In this document: positions 50,817 through 59,125 of the stretch, piece after piece
Position numbering within the stretch: position 1 is the first letter of the stretch
Layout: every line of letters starts with the position of its first letter
Origin: an uncultured Latescibacterota bacterium
GTDB lineage: Bacteria > Latescibacterota > UBA2968 > UBA8231
NCBI GenBank assembly: GCA_951813615.1
Contig: OX638377.1
Coordinates: forward strand, 1,488,001-1,552,000
DNA length: 64,000 bases
Direction of reading: 5' to 3'
Position numbers and translations under genes: made by a program
The notes under the pieces: generated by a model
The model's database searches: none
What the model saw: the letters and a program-made list of their open reading frames with translations, nothing else
Told to the model about the DNA's origin: nothing

Positions 50817-52154
50817 TCAGGTATAGCGTGTGTTGCGGTATTGGGTTTGATAAAAATCGGGCAGGAGCTGATCAACGCGCATGAGGCCCTCGTCGGTCAG
50901 TTCAATCGAGTCCGCGTCGAATAGGAGCATGCCCTCGTCGCGCAGGCCGCTGAGTGCAGTGGCGAAGTGGGCGACGATATCGACTCCGAATTTGGTGCGA
51001 AAATACGCGGTGTCCAGCGTGCCCAATTTGAGTTGTAGGATCACCTCGCGGGTGAGTTGTTCTTCGCGGTTGGTGGCAAAGGCGCGGTGGATGGGGAGGT
51101 CACCTCGGTCGATGGCGGCGAGGTACTCGTCCCAATTCGGCGCGTTCTGATAGTGGACGCCGCTCAGGTGTGAGAAAGAGGCGACGCCGGTGCCGAGCAT
51201 GTCTTGGCCGGTCCACACGGCGTCGCGGTACACGAAGCGGGCGTCGGGCGTTTTCTTCATGGTGTAGGCGCTCGAACGCACGTATCCGGCGGCGGACAAT
51301 TGCTCGAAGGCGTAGGCGTGCCAGGCGCGTTTGGTCTTCCAGTCGGCCAAGGCCAGCGGTTCGCCGTCGCCAGTGAGTAGGTCCTTGGAATAGACCGTGT
51401 TGTAGGGCAGTTCCATCTGATAGACGGTGACGCTGTCGGGGTCGAACTCGATGGTTTTTTGCACGGTCTGACGCCAACTCGGCCACGTCTCGCCGACCAT
51501 GCCGGCGATCAGATCGACGTTGACCTGATCGAAGTCGAGCGCGTGGATCCAGGGCACGACTTGGTAGATTTCCTTGCTGACGTGGGCGCGGCCGTTGTGA
51601 CGCAGAATCTCGTCGTCGAGGTTTTCTATCCCTAGGCTGAGGCGAGTGACGCCGATGTCGCGGATGGCTTCTAATTTGGCTTGGGTCAGGGTACCCGGCT
51701 CGCACTCAAAGGCGATTTCGTCGGCGTGGTCCCAGGGCATGACGTCTTTGAGGCGTGCTACCAGCGCCCGGAGATGCCGCGAACTGATGTAAGAAGGGGT
51801 GCCGCCGCCAAAGTAGATAAAGTGCAGCGGCCGGTCTTTGACTGCTGGCTGCTGGGCGTAGTGTTCTACCTCGCGGGCGAGGGCGTCTAAGTAGGTCTGG
51901 ATTTGCTGGCTGTTTTTGTCCGTATAGACGCGGAAGTAGCAGAACTTGCAGCGCTTGCGGCAGAAAGGGATGTGGAGATAGAGGCCGAGTGTGCTGTCGG
52001 GTCGCGGTGGGTCGGCGAGTGCGCGGTGTACCTGAGGGACGTCTTCCTCGCTCCAAAACGAATAGGCCGGGTAGTTGGAGACGAAGACGCTGCCGACCTC
52101 GGTTTCGGTGCGGTCGGCACGGGTAGTTGCTGGGTCGCTGCCGAGTGAACTCAT
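50817..52154 (-). CDS. HemN/HemW-like radical SAM enzyme
   Basis: The 445-residue protein starts at ATG 52154, overlapping the stop of the upstream PQQ gene. It has the radical SAM cluster motif HIPFCRKRCKFCYF with Cys65, Cys69 and Cys72 (CX3CX2C) and the family segments FIYFGGGTPSYIS, ECEPGTLTQAKLEAIRDIGV, RLSLGIENLDDEILRHNGRA and VNVDLIAGMVGETW. This places it with oxygen-independent coproporphyrinogen oxidase-like enzymes (HemN, HemW, the haem-degrading HutW/ChuW type and class C methylases). The C-terminal half is typical of the family. Housekeeping haem synthesis is only one option; its location with a TonB receptor and a halogenase-like enzyme points to a dedicated tetrapyrrole-related or small-molecule role. 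Confidence 0.75.
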   Translation of the reverse strand: MSSLGSDPATTRADRTETEVGSVFVSNYPAYSFWSEEDVPQVHRALADPPRPDSTLGLYLHIPFCRKRCKFCYFRVYTDKNSQQIQTYLDALAREVEHYAQQPAVKDRPLHFIYFGGGTPSYISSRHLRALVARLKDVMPWDHADEIAFECEPGTLTQAKLEAIRDIGVTRLSLGIENLDDEILRHNGRAHVSKEIYQVVPWIHALDFDQVNVDLIAGMVGETWPSWRQTVQKTIEFDPDSVTVYQMELPYNTVYSKDLLTGDGEPLALADWKTKRAWHAYAFEQLSAAGYVRSSAYTMKKTPDARFVYRDAVWTGQDMLGTGVASFSHLSGVHYQNAPNWDEYLAAIDRGDLPIHRAFATNREEQLTREVILQLKLGTLDTAYFRTKFGVDIVAHFATALSGLRDEGMLLFDADSIELTDEGLMRVDQLLPDFYQTQYRNTRYT

Positions 52155-53239
52155 GGTTTGATTTCTTTCCCAAAACAATACAGAACGCCGTCGGTAGCTC
52201 CGATGACGAGGTGGCCGGCGGCGATGGCCGGCGAAGCGGCAATGGCCGCGCCCGTTTCAAAGCGCCAGATTTCCGCGCCCGATGCGAGCGCGAGCGCGAT
52301 GAGCGCACGGGCACCTACGTAAATATACTCGCCAGCAATGACCGGCGAGGAATCCACCCGCGCTCCCGCGGCAAAGGTCCACAAGGATTGGCCGGTTTGT
52401 GGGTCGAGGGCGTGTACGAGCTTGTCTCGACCGCCGATGACGATTGCTTGGTCGGCGACGGCTGGCGACGAGTAAAACGGAAATTTCCGCATCGCGTGGG
52501 CGTAGCGCCAGTGGATTTCTCCTGTGTCTAAATCGACGCCGAGTACTTCGTTGCCAAAGGTGCCTAGGTATGCGCGGTCCGCGTGGATGGCGGCGCTAGA
52601 GGCTACATATCCGCCTAGCTCAAGCTGCTGGTGCTGCGTACCGTCGGCGACATTCAAAAGCCGCAAGTATCCGTCACAACCGGCCACGGCGACGCGATTT
52701 TCATACAGCGCCGGCGTACTGTGAATATATCCCGCTGTGGCGATTTTCCAAATCAGGGTTCCGGTGGTTGCGTCGAGGCAGTACAGGTGCTGGTCGTAGC
52801 TGCCGAAGTAGAGATGACCGTCGGCGTAGTTGGCCGAGGAGATGATGCTGGCGTTGGCGGTAAAGGTCCAGCGGCGCTGACCGCTTTGGATGGCGACGGC
52901 GTGGAAGGTGCCAGCCTCGTCGCCGAAGTACACGGTGCTGTCGGCAACGGTGGGGGAGGACTTGATTTCGCCGTCGGCTTGGTACTGCCATACTAGCGCG
53001 CCGGTGCGCAAGTCGAGTGCGTAGAGCTGACCGTCGAGCGAGCCGACGTACACTGTGCCTTCGTGGATGGCGGCGGTGGATTCGATGGTGTCTTGGGTGG
53101 GGTAGGCCCACAGTAGTGTTAGGGGCGGGGCGAGGTCGGAGGTGGCGACGCCGGTGAGTTGGGGATTGCCGCGGAAGGTGTTCCAGGTGTCGGCAGCGGC
53201 GGTGGTGACTAGGAGTAAGGTTAAGAAGTAGAGTGGCAT
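52151..53239 (-). CDS. PQQ-like beta-propeller protein, distinct lead copy
   Basis: The 362-residue protein is the first gene of the minus-strand run. The start at 53239 begins a signal-like segment (MPLYFLTLLLVTTAAADTW); the longer frame to 53434 overlaps the divergent exporter gene and is not supported. Its blades are regular and follow the pattern AIHEGTVYVGSLDGQLYALD, TVYFGDEAGTFHAVAIQSGQ, HLYFGSYDQHLYCLDATTG, more like BamB-type outer-membrane assembly propellers than the three tandem copies. It is coupled to the radical SAM gene by ATGA. The 195-bp gap upstream is the shared promoter region with the exporter. Its role is unknown. Confidence 0.7.
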   Translation of the reverse strand: MPLYFLTLLLVTTAAADTWNTFRGNPQLTGVATSDLAPPLTLLWAYPTQDTIESTAAIHEGTVYVGSLDGQLYALDLRTGALVWQYQADGEIKSSPTVADSTVYFGDEAGTFHAVAIQSGQRRWTFTANASIISSANYADGHLYFGSYDQHLYCLDATTGTLIWKIATAGYIHSTPALYENRVAVAGCDGYLRLLNVADGTQHQQLELGGYVASSAAIHADRAYLGTFGNEVLGVDLDTGEIHWRYAHAMRKFPFYSSPAVADQAIVIGGRDKLVHALDPQTGQSLWTFAAGARVDSSPVIAGEYIYVGARALIALALASGAEIWRFETGAAIAASPAIAAGHLVIGATDGVLYCFGKEIKP

Positions 53240-53433
53240 ATTCTGTTGGTTGAGGGATATGAACGAAAGTAAAGAAGAGGGCAAAATTTTGCTAATTTGG
53301 TGGAAGGTGCCTGCCTTGACAGAGTTTGCGTAAACGCGGAAACTCCGACAACAAGACTCAAGATCTGATGCCCTTGATTCGCTGCACGGTTCGGTTTGAC
53401 CGCATTCAGACAGGGAAATGGTAGTAGCCTGCA

Positions 53434-55287
53434 ATGTCGGATAAGGAAAGCTCAGGGTTCGCGATTCTCCGGCCCATAGCCCAGATAATCGAATATTACC
53501 CTCGGTGCGCCCGCTTAGTTTGGGATGCGGCCGGGTTGCAAGCCATCTTGGCCGTCGGAGTAAGCATACTCGGTGCTGTGGTCCCGGCCGCGCAGGTCTG
53601 GATTACCAAGATTGTCATCGATAACGTAATCAGCGCCGTGGGTAATGCGGATGGAGCCGCAGTGGACTGGATTGGGCTACTGATACCGGTCGCTGGTGTT
53701 TTCGGCGTTTGGATCTTGGGTTCTATATGTAGCGCGGTGGCGAATGGGCTGATAGAAAAAGTCGGGTACCTTGTCAGAACCCACAGCGAATATTTGATCA
53801 TAAGGAAGGCGGCTCAGCTCGACATCGCCTTCTTTGAGAACCCGACCTTTTTCGATGAAATGGAAAAGGCTAGGAGCGAAAGCAGCTATCGCGCTTACAA
53901 CCTCGCCGCCTTGTCCCTGACAATCGTCTCTTCATTGACCGGACTTATAGCTATGTTGGCCGTGCTGCTCTCAGTACACTGGGCAGCGCCAATAATACTG
54001 CTCGTCACTGCGGCACCGCAGGTGATCGTCGGTGGTCATTACGCTGGCAAGCGCTTCTCATTGGTCGGAGCAATGGCCAGTAACCGGCGCATGGCAGAAT
54101 ACATGTCGCGGCTACTCGGTTCTCGTGAGGCAGTCAAGGAGATCCGCATCTTTGCGCTGCACGAGGAATTGCTGAGGCGATTCCACAATTTTTGGGGGTT
54201 ATTCGGCAAGGAAACATTTGGCCTCCGGTTCGCCCAAGAACGATTTGGTTTTCTCCTAGGGTTGATTACGATGCTGGGGACGGCATCTATCTGGGCTTAC
54301 GCCGTGGTGCGGGCTGTGGGTGGCCATATCAGCGTGGGCACTGTGGCACTTGCGTTCCAGGCCGCCGAGCAGGGACGGGCTGGGTTCTCCAACCTGTTCG
54401 GTAATCTTGGGTTTTTCTACGAGCATACGATCTTTGCCGGGATTCTCTTTCGGTTCCTCGACCTCGACCCGCGCTCAGTTGAAGGGGCGCTGGCACCTCC
54501 GCCCGCGTCGCCTGTACCAGTCCCTGATCGTCTAACCCAGGGCATTGAGTTCCGGAATGTCTCCTTCCGGTATCCAGGCTCCGACAAGTATGTGTTAAAG
54601 AACGTCTCTTTTACTCTCAGAGTGCGCGAATCGGTAGCTATTGTCGGGGAGAACGGGGCTGGTAAGACGACTGTCGTCAAGCTCTTGGCGCGGTTCTACG
54701 ACCCCACGGAAGGCGCTATTTACTTAGATGGACGAGATCTCCGGGAGTACGATCTAGCAAGCCTGCGTCGCCAAATCGGGGTGATTTTCCAGGATTTCGT
54801 TCGTTACGACCTCTCAGCCAAGGAGAACGTCGGCTTTGGCCAAGTGGACCTATTGGACGATAATGATCGGATTGAACGCGCGGCATACGAGGGCGGTGCT
54901 TCAGACCTCATCAAGGGTCTGCCGAAAGGATACGACACGATCCTGGGAAAGGAATTTGACGAGGGTGTTGATCTGTCTGGTGGCGAGTGGCAGAAGATCG
55001 CGCTGGGTCGTGCGTTTATGAAAGAGGCGGAGGTACTCATTTTGGACGAGCCGACAGCCGCTCTCGATGCGTTCGCTGAACGCGATGTTTTCTCGCGTTT
55101 CGCCGAACTCACGTCAGACCGCACGGCTGTCTTCATCTCCCATCGCTTCTCCACCGTGCGCATGGCCGATCACATTCTCGTTTTGCAGCAGGGAGAGCTT
55201 GTCGAGCAGGGGAGTCACGAGCAACTCGTGGCCGAGGACGGCAGATACGCGCAGATGTTCAATACTCAGGCGAAGCAGTATCGGTAA
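53434..55287 (+). CDS. ABC-type exporter, fused membrane and ATPase domains (MsbA-like)
   Basis: The 617-residue protein has an N-terminal membrane domain with about six spans (WDAAGLQAILAVGVSILGAV, then LTGLIAMLAVLLSVHWA) and a C-terminal ATPase. ATPase motifs are intact: Walker A GENGAGKTTV at about residue 404, signature LSGGEWQKIALGRAF, Walker B VLILDEPTAALDA and the switch His in FISHRFST. These half-transporters act as homodimers or heterodimers to export lipids, peptides or small molecules. A PhyH dioxygenase gene follows 46 bp downstream, so the exporter may carry the oxidised product. It is transcribed divergently from the large minus-strand operon. Confidence 0.85.
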   Translation: MSDKESSGFAILRPIAQIIEYYPRCARLVWDAAGLQAILAVGVSILGAVVPAAQVWITKIVIDNVISAVGNADGAAVDWIGLLIPVAGVFGVWILGSICSAVANGLIEKVGYLVRTHSEYLIIRKAAQLDIAFFENPTFFDEMEKARSESSYRAYNLAALSLTIVSSLTGLIAMLAVLLSVHWAAPIILLVTAAPQVIVGGHYAGKRFSLVGAMASNRRMAEYMSRLLGSREAVKEIRIFALHEELLRRFHNFWGLFGKETFGLRFAQERFGFLLGLITMLGTASIWAYAVVRAVGGHISVGTVALAFQAAEQGRAGFSNLFGNLGFFYEHTIFAGILFRFLDLDPRSVEGALAPPPASPVPVPDRLTQGIEFRNVSFRYPGSDKYVLKNVSFTLRVRESVAIVGENGAGKTTVVKLLARFYDPTEGAIYLDGRDLREYDLASLRRQIGVIFQDFVRYDLSAKENVGFGQVDLLDDNDRIERAAYEGGASDLIKGLPKGYDTILGKEFDEGVDLSGGEWQKIALGRAFMKEAEVLILDEPTAALDAFAERDVFSRFAELTSDRTAVFISHRFSTVRMADHILVLQQGELVEQGSHEQLVAEDGRYAQMFNTQAKQYR

Positions 55288-55333
55288 TGCGACTTCTCAC
55301 GATCTGGTAGACACCCAAAAGAGGAAGAAAATT

Positions 55334-56140
55334 ATGCCGAATCCTACGACGAATGCTGATAATCTACCGCCGATCCCACTGACGGAAGACCAACGCTATC
55401 TCTTTGATACTCGTGGGTGGCTGCTGATCCCCGGCGTCCTCAGCGAATCAGAGATTCAAGAGATGCGCGAGTTCTGCTACCAGCTCAAGCAGGAACCGTC
55501 ATCCATTCCCGAACACCACCGCTATTCCATCGGTGGTCCTTTAGAGAGTTTAACCGATCATCCAGTTGTCTGCGGATTCATGCACGAATTTTTGGCCTCG
55601 GCCTATGCCAACGAAGACTGTTATGGATTTCGGCTGGAAGGCACGTTTCTAACCGTTCGTGCGAACGGACATGACGCTTTCCGACCACATGGGGGACGTG
55701 GGATGCTCAACTTTCCCGGTAACTCTCATACCTATCATCTGCACTACGACAAGGCGCACAGCGGGTTGACGCGCGTGGTCTGGGAACTCAACCCGGTGCA
55801 AAAAGGTTGCGGTGGAACCATGTTCCTCACCGGCAGCCATAAGGGGGCGTTTCCCGCTCCCAAATCAACAGAGGATCGCAACTCTGCATTGTGGGAGGAT
55901 TACACCTGTCCCGCAGGCTCCGTGCTTATCTTCACGGAGGCGATCACGCATACTGGTGCTAAATGGATTGACGAAACCGCCGATCGGGTTGCCATTTTCA
56001 ACTGCTACAATACCGTTGGCAACAAGTGGCATAGGTGGGAGCCACATCCGCAGCACCTAGAAGAGATGCCGTTTAAGCGACAGACGCTCTTCCGGCCGGT
56101 TTACTGTCAGGACAATGCGCCGACGTTGGATGCGGTATAG
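55334..56140 (+). CDS. Phytanoyl-CoA dioxygenase (PhyH) family protein
   Basis: This 268-residue product is a predicted non-haem iron/2-oxoglutarate oxygenase. The start at 55334 has GAGGAAG 6-10 bases upstream. It shows DQRYLFDTRGWLLIPGVLSE at the N-terminus, a metal-binding His-x-Asp in HLHYDKAHSG, the distal His in TEAITHTGAKW and the oxoglutarate-binding Arg in DRVAIFNCYNTVG. PhyH relatives hydroxylate diverse small molecules and are amplified in Poribacteria- and Latescibacterota-type genomes. It follows the ABC exporter by 46 bp, suggesting an operon for making and exporting a compound. The substrate is unknown. Confidence 0.85.
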   Translation: MPNPTTNADNLPPIPLTEDQRYLFDTRGWLLIPGVLSESEIQEMREFCYQLKQEPSSIPEHHRYSIGGPLESLTDHPVVCGFMHEFLASAYANEDCYGFRLEGTFLTVRANGHDAFRPHGGRGMLNFPGNSHTYHLHYDKAHSGLTRVVWELNPVQKGCGGTMFLTGSHKGAFPAPKSTEDRNSALWEDYTCPAGSVLIFTEAITHTGAKWIDETADRVAIFNCYNTVGNKWHRWEPHPQHLEEMPFKRQTLFRPVYCQDNAPTLDAV

Positions 56141-56373
56141 AAACCGAGAGCTTGATTTTCGGTTGTACTCCGAGGGGAATGTGCCTCGTCGCCCGGACCG
56201 ATTCGGCCTCTATCCGACGCTATCTGGAAGGTAGGGCTATCGGCATTAGTCCCGCCGAGAGATCCGCCTGCGCCACAACCGCTTGTACTTTTGGTATTAA
56301 GGAGATAGGCTTTTAGCAGTAGGATTCATCGTAGGTTCACAATTGAAAAATTTCTTTGTAGAAGGCAAATTAA

Positions 56374-57552
56374 ATGACTACACGAGTCAGATCGCTGGAA
56401 AGTTTCATGGCATGGGCAGCGCAATTCAATCACGGAGAATATCTGTTTCGAGGTGTTCCAAGGGCAGAGTACGAAATGAGCGCATCCGCTTATCGCCGCG
56501 TGAAAAATACGGGGGGCGGTGGTGAGAATCAGAACGAAAATTTTGAGAAATTCCTTCAAATCAATAGAGGATTAATCCGGGACGTACGTCTTCGAGGGCA
56601 CGGTCGAAAAGATGGGCGGGAACTGAAGGATTTGGAAATACTTGCTGAACTTCAGCACTTCCGGGCGGCTACCTGTCTAATAGATTTTACCTATAATGCA
56701 CTAGTTGCGCTCTGGTTCGCTTGCGGACAGGGTTCAGATGACTTATCAAAAGAGTGTTGTGCTTGCAAGCAAGAGTCTAAGAAGTCACCAAAAGGTGGTA
56801 GGGTTGTCGCAGTGCGCACAGATAAAGGACACAAATTTAGAGAGGTTACGCTAGAGTTGCTTGAAAAAAATCTTGATTACTTTTTTCTAGGCAATGAAGG
56901 CGAGGTCCCCCAGCAGTTATATAAATGGCAACCTCCGCAACAGAACAACCGTATTATGGCACAACAATCTATTTTTTTATTTGGGGCTATCGAAATTAAT
57001 CCTGATACAGAATGCATCATTGACGGAAATAGCAAAGAAAAAATTCGTAAATCTCTGAAACAAGTATATGGTATCACTGAAGCGATGCTGTTTCCTGATT
57101 TTGACGGTTTTGCACAGCAGCACAGGCAGGACGTACCGTATACCCAACTTGCAGCCTCTCAATATAGGAAGAGCGCCATGCAGAAAATGGATGAACGTGA
57201 ATATGAGGAAGTTATTGCTGCTTGGACCGAGGCTATTAAGGTAGACCCTGGTGAATCGAGTGACTACCAGAATCGGGGAGCTGCAAGGGAGATGTTGTTA
57301 TCTCAATCTGGGGCAACCGACATTAATGAATTCAAAGGAGTCATCGCTGATTATACAGAGGCTATCAACTTAGACCCTAATGCTCCAGTTTCATACTACC
57401 AGCGGGGGATTTTGACGGCCAAGGTAGGCAGAAAGCACGAGGCAGTACTAGATCTGGAAAAAGCATTGCAAATAGCCCAAGCGATTGGGAACGAGGGCCT
57501 CATAACCAACGTTCAGCAGGCTCTTCGTGAAATTAGGCAGGTCCGGCGTTAA
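56374..57552 (+). CDS. FRG-domain protein with C-terminal TPR repeats
   Basis: The 392-residue protein begins with an FRG domain (VRSLESFMAWAAQFNHGEY, then LFRGVPRAEYEMSASAYRRV, with DLEILAELQHFRAATCLIDF, NALVALWFACGQG), named after its Phe-Arg-Gly motif. FRG domains occur near toxin-antitoxin and phage-defence loci, but their activity is largely unknown. Residues ~260-390 form TPR-like helices (YRKSAMQKMDEREYEEVIAA, then YQNRGAAREMLL, then SYYQRGILTAKVGRKHEAVL). AGAAGG lies 9 bases before the ATG. GC content is low compared with the chromosome. A paralogue starts at 63726. Confidence 0.75.
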   Translation: MTTRVRSLESFMAWAAQFNHGEYLFRGVPRAEYEMSASAYRRVKNTGGGGENQNENFEKFLQINRGLIRDVRLRGHGRKDGRELKDLEILAELQHFRAATCLIDFTYNALVALWFACGQGSDDLSKECCACKQESKKSPKGGRVVAVRTDKGHKFREVTLELLEKNLDYFFLGNEGEVPQQLYKWQPPQQNNRIMAQQSIFLFGAIEINPDTECIIDGNSKEKIRKSLKQVYGITEAMLFPDFDGFAQQHRQDVPYTQLAASQYRKSAMQKMDEREYEEVIAAWTEAIKVDPGESSDYQNRGAAREMLLSQSGATDINEFKGVIADYTEAINLDPNAPVSYYQRGILTAKVGRKHEAVLDLEKALQIAQAIGNEGLITNVQQALREIRQVRR

Positions 57553-57698
57553 ATCCATTCCCGCACTATGGGCAGTTTTGAAGATGAATAAAATTCGAAC
57601 GCAGCGCTGGACAAGCTGACCATGTGCTACTGGAGGATCAGCGCTGGCACGCTGGTGTCCTTTTGTAGATAAAGCAGGGATAAAGCAGGATGTTGATT

Positions 57699-57950
57699 AT
57701 GGCTAAAGTCACCGTAGAATTGCCGGATGAAGTGTTCTCCGCTTTGCGTCGCTCGCCAGAGGAGTTCGTTGCTGAACTGCGTCTAGCCGGAGCTATCCAC
57801 TGGTATGAACGAGGCGTGATCTCGCAAGAAAAGGCCGCTCATATAGCCGGTCTGGATCGCACTGACTTCCTTATGGCTTTATCCCGTGAGCAAGTGGATG
57901 TCTCTGCGGTGGATATCGACGCATTGAAGGGCGAACTAGATCGTAGCTGA
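57699..57950 (+). CDS. Orphan UPF0175 family antitoxin
   Basis: The 83-residue product has the UPF0175 layout seen in the antitoxin at 18044: VTVELPDEVFSALRRSPEEF, a helix-turn-helix (GAIHWYERGVISQEKAAHIAGLDR), then FLMALSREQVDVSAVD. The start at 57699 is preceded by AGGA about 9 bases upstream (ATG 57690 in frame is an alternative). Such antitoxins normally sit with a DUF3368 PIN toxin; here 47 bp later the convergent alcohol dehydrogenase ends, and no toxin frame is present on either side. It may be a solitary regulator, an anti-addiction module, or a relic of a lost pair. Confidence 0.75.
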   Translation: MAKVTVELPDEVFSALRRSPEEFVAELRLAGAIHWYERGVISQEKAAHIAGLDRTDFLMALSREQVDVSAVDIDALKGELDRS

Positions 57951-57997
57951 AAAATCAGCCGTTAATGCTTCACCACTCATTCTTTTCCTCTTTCCCA

Positions 57998-59125
57998 TTA
58001 AAACGCCGTCTCGTAAAGCCGGAGGAAGTCCGCTTCTTGTAAGGGAAGCGGATTGAAGGTGCCGGTCCACTGTTCAGCGGCTTCTTGGGCCATGGTGGGT
58101 AGATCGCTTGCGGCGACCTGACAATCGGCGAGTCGGCGCGGTAGTCCGGCCATAGCGCATAGCTCTTCGAGATAGGCGGCGAGTGCTAGGGCGCTGCCGT
58201 TGAGTTGGATGTCTGCGCACAGTTCGCTGTATAGATCGTCCACTACTTGACCATTCAACCGAATTACGTGAGGCAGCATTAGGGCTACGGCGCGGCCGTG
58301 GGAGAGTGGGTAGTGGGCGGTGAGGGGGTTGGCGGTGGCGTGGGCGGCACCGAGCATGGAGTTTTCGATGGCGGTGCCGGCTAGGTGGGCACCTAGGAGC
58401 ATGGCGGCGGCGGCGTTTTGGGGATCGGCGATGGCTGCTTCGTAGTGGGGCGCTAGCAACTGCCAAGCTTGGCGGGCGAACATTTGCGAGAGCGGCGTGC
58501 GGCGGGTGGAGACGTAGCTTTCGACGGCGTGGGCGAGGGCGTCGATACCGGCGTCGGCGCGGACGCGCTGGGGGACGCTGGCCAGCACGTTTGGGTCGAG
58601 GATGGCAGTGTGGAAGCGCGCTTTGCAGTCGCCGCAGGCCATTTTGGCATTCGTGTCGGCGCAGGTGATCAGGGCGTAGGATTGAGCCTCGCTGCCCGTT
58701 CCGGCTGTAGTGGGGATGCCGATGGAGGGAAGCATGGGTTGGGCGGCTTTGCCGTAGCCTTGGTAGGACTGCATTTGGCCGCCATTAGTGAGCAGGAAAT
58801 TGATGCCCTTGGCGCAGTCCATGGCGCTGCCGCCGCCCAAGGCGACGATTAGGTCGATGGGGCCGTGGGCGCGGGCGTGGTGGACGCCAGCGGCTACGTG
58901 TTCGGTTGTGGGGTTTTCCCCTACGGCGGAAAAAGTGGTTGTCGTTAGGCCGGCGTTTTGTAGTGCGTGATGGGCCTGTTCGGCGAGGCCAGCCTGGATG
59001 AGGCCGGGGTCGGTTACGAGCAGGGCACGGGGGCCAGCTAATGCGCTGGCGAGGTCGCCTAGCTGGTCGAGGGTTCCGGCACCAAAAACTACGCGGATGG
59101 AAGGGTCGAAGTCGAAAGGGGTCAT
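57998..59125 (-). CDS. Iron-containing alcohol dehydrogenase
   Basis: The 375-residue protein belongs to the metal-dependent (type III) alcohol dehydrogenase family. It begins at ATG 59125 with SIRVVFGAGTLDQLG, contains the NAD-binding GGGSAMDCAK, PTTAGTGSEAQSYALI, the metal ligands in ADAGIDALAHAVESYVS and the His-rich HATANPLTAHYPLSHGRAVA. It reduces an aldehyde or oxidises an alcohol using NAD(P)H and iron. The ATGA overlap with the aldehyde dehydrogenase gene makes the pair translationally coupled, and they probably convert one C-compound in two steps. The longer frame upstream is an antisense artefact within the partner gene. Confidence 0.85.
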   Translation of the reverse strand: MTPFDFDPSIRVVFGAGTLDQLGDLASALAGPRALLVTDPGLIQAGLAEQAHHALQNAGLTTTTFSAVGENPTTEHVAAGVHHARAHGPIDLIVALGGGSAMDCAKGINFLLTNGGQMQSYQGYGKAAQPMLPSIGIPTTAGTGSEAQSYALITCADTNAKMACGDCKARFHTAILDPNVLASVPQRVRADAGIDALAHAVESYVSTRRTPLSQMFARQAWQLLAPHYEAAIADPQNAAAAMLLGAHLAGTAIENSMLGAAHATANPLTAHYPLSHGRAVALMLPHVIRLNGQVVDDLYSELCADIQLNGSALALAAYLEELCAMAGLPRRLADCQVAASDLPTMAQEAAEQWTGTFNPLPLQEADFLRLYETAF

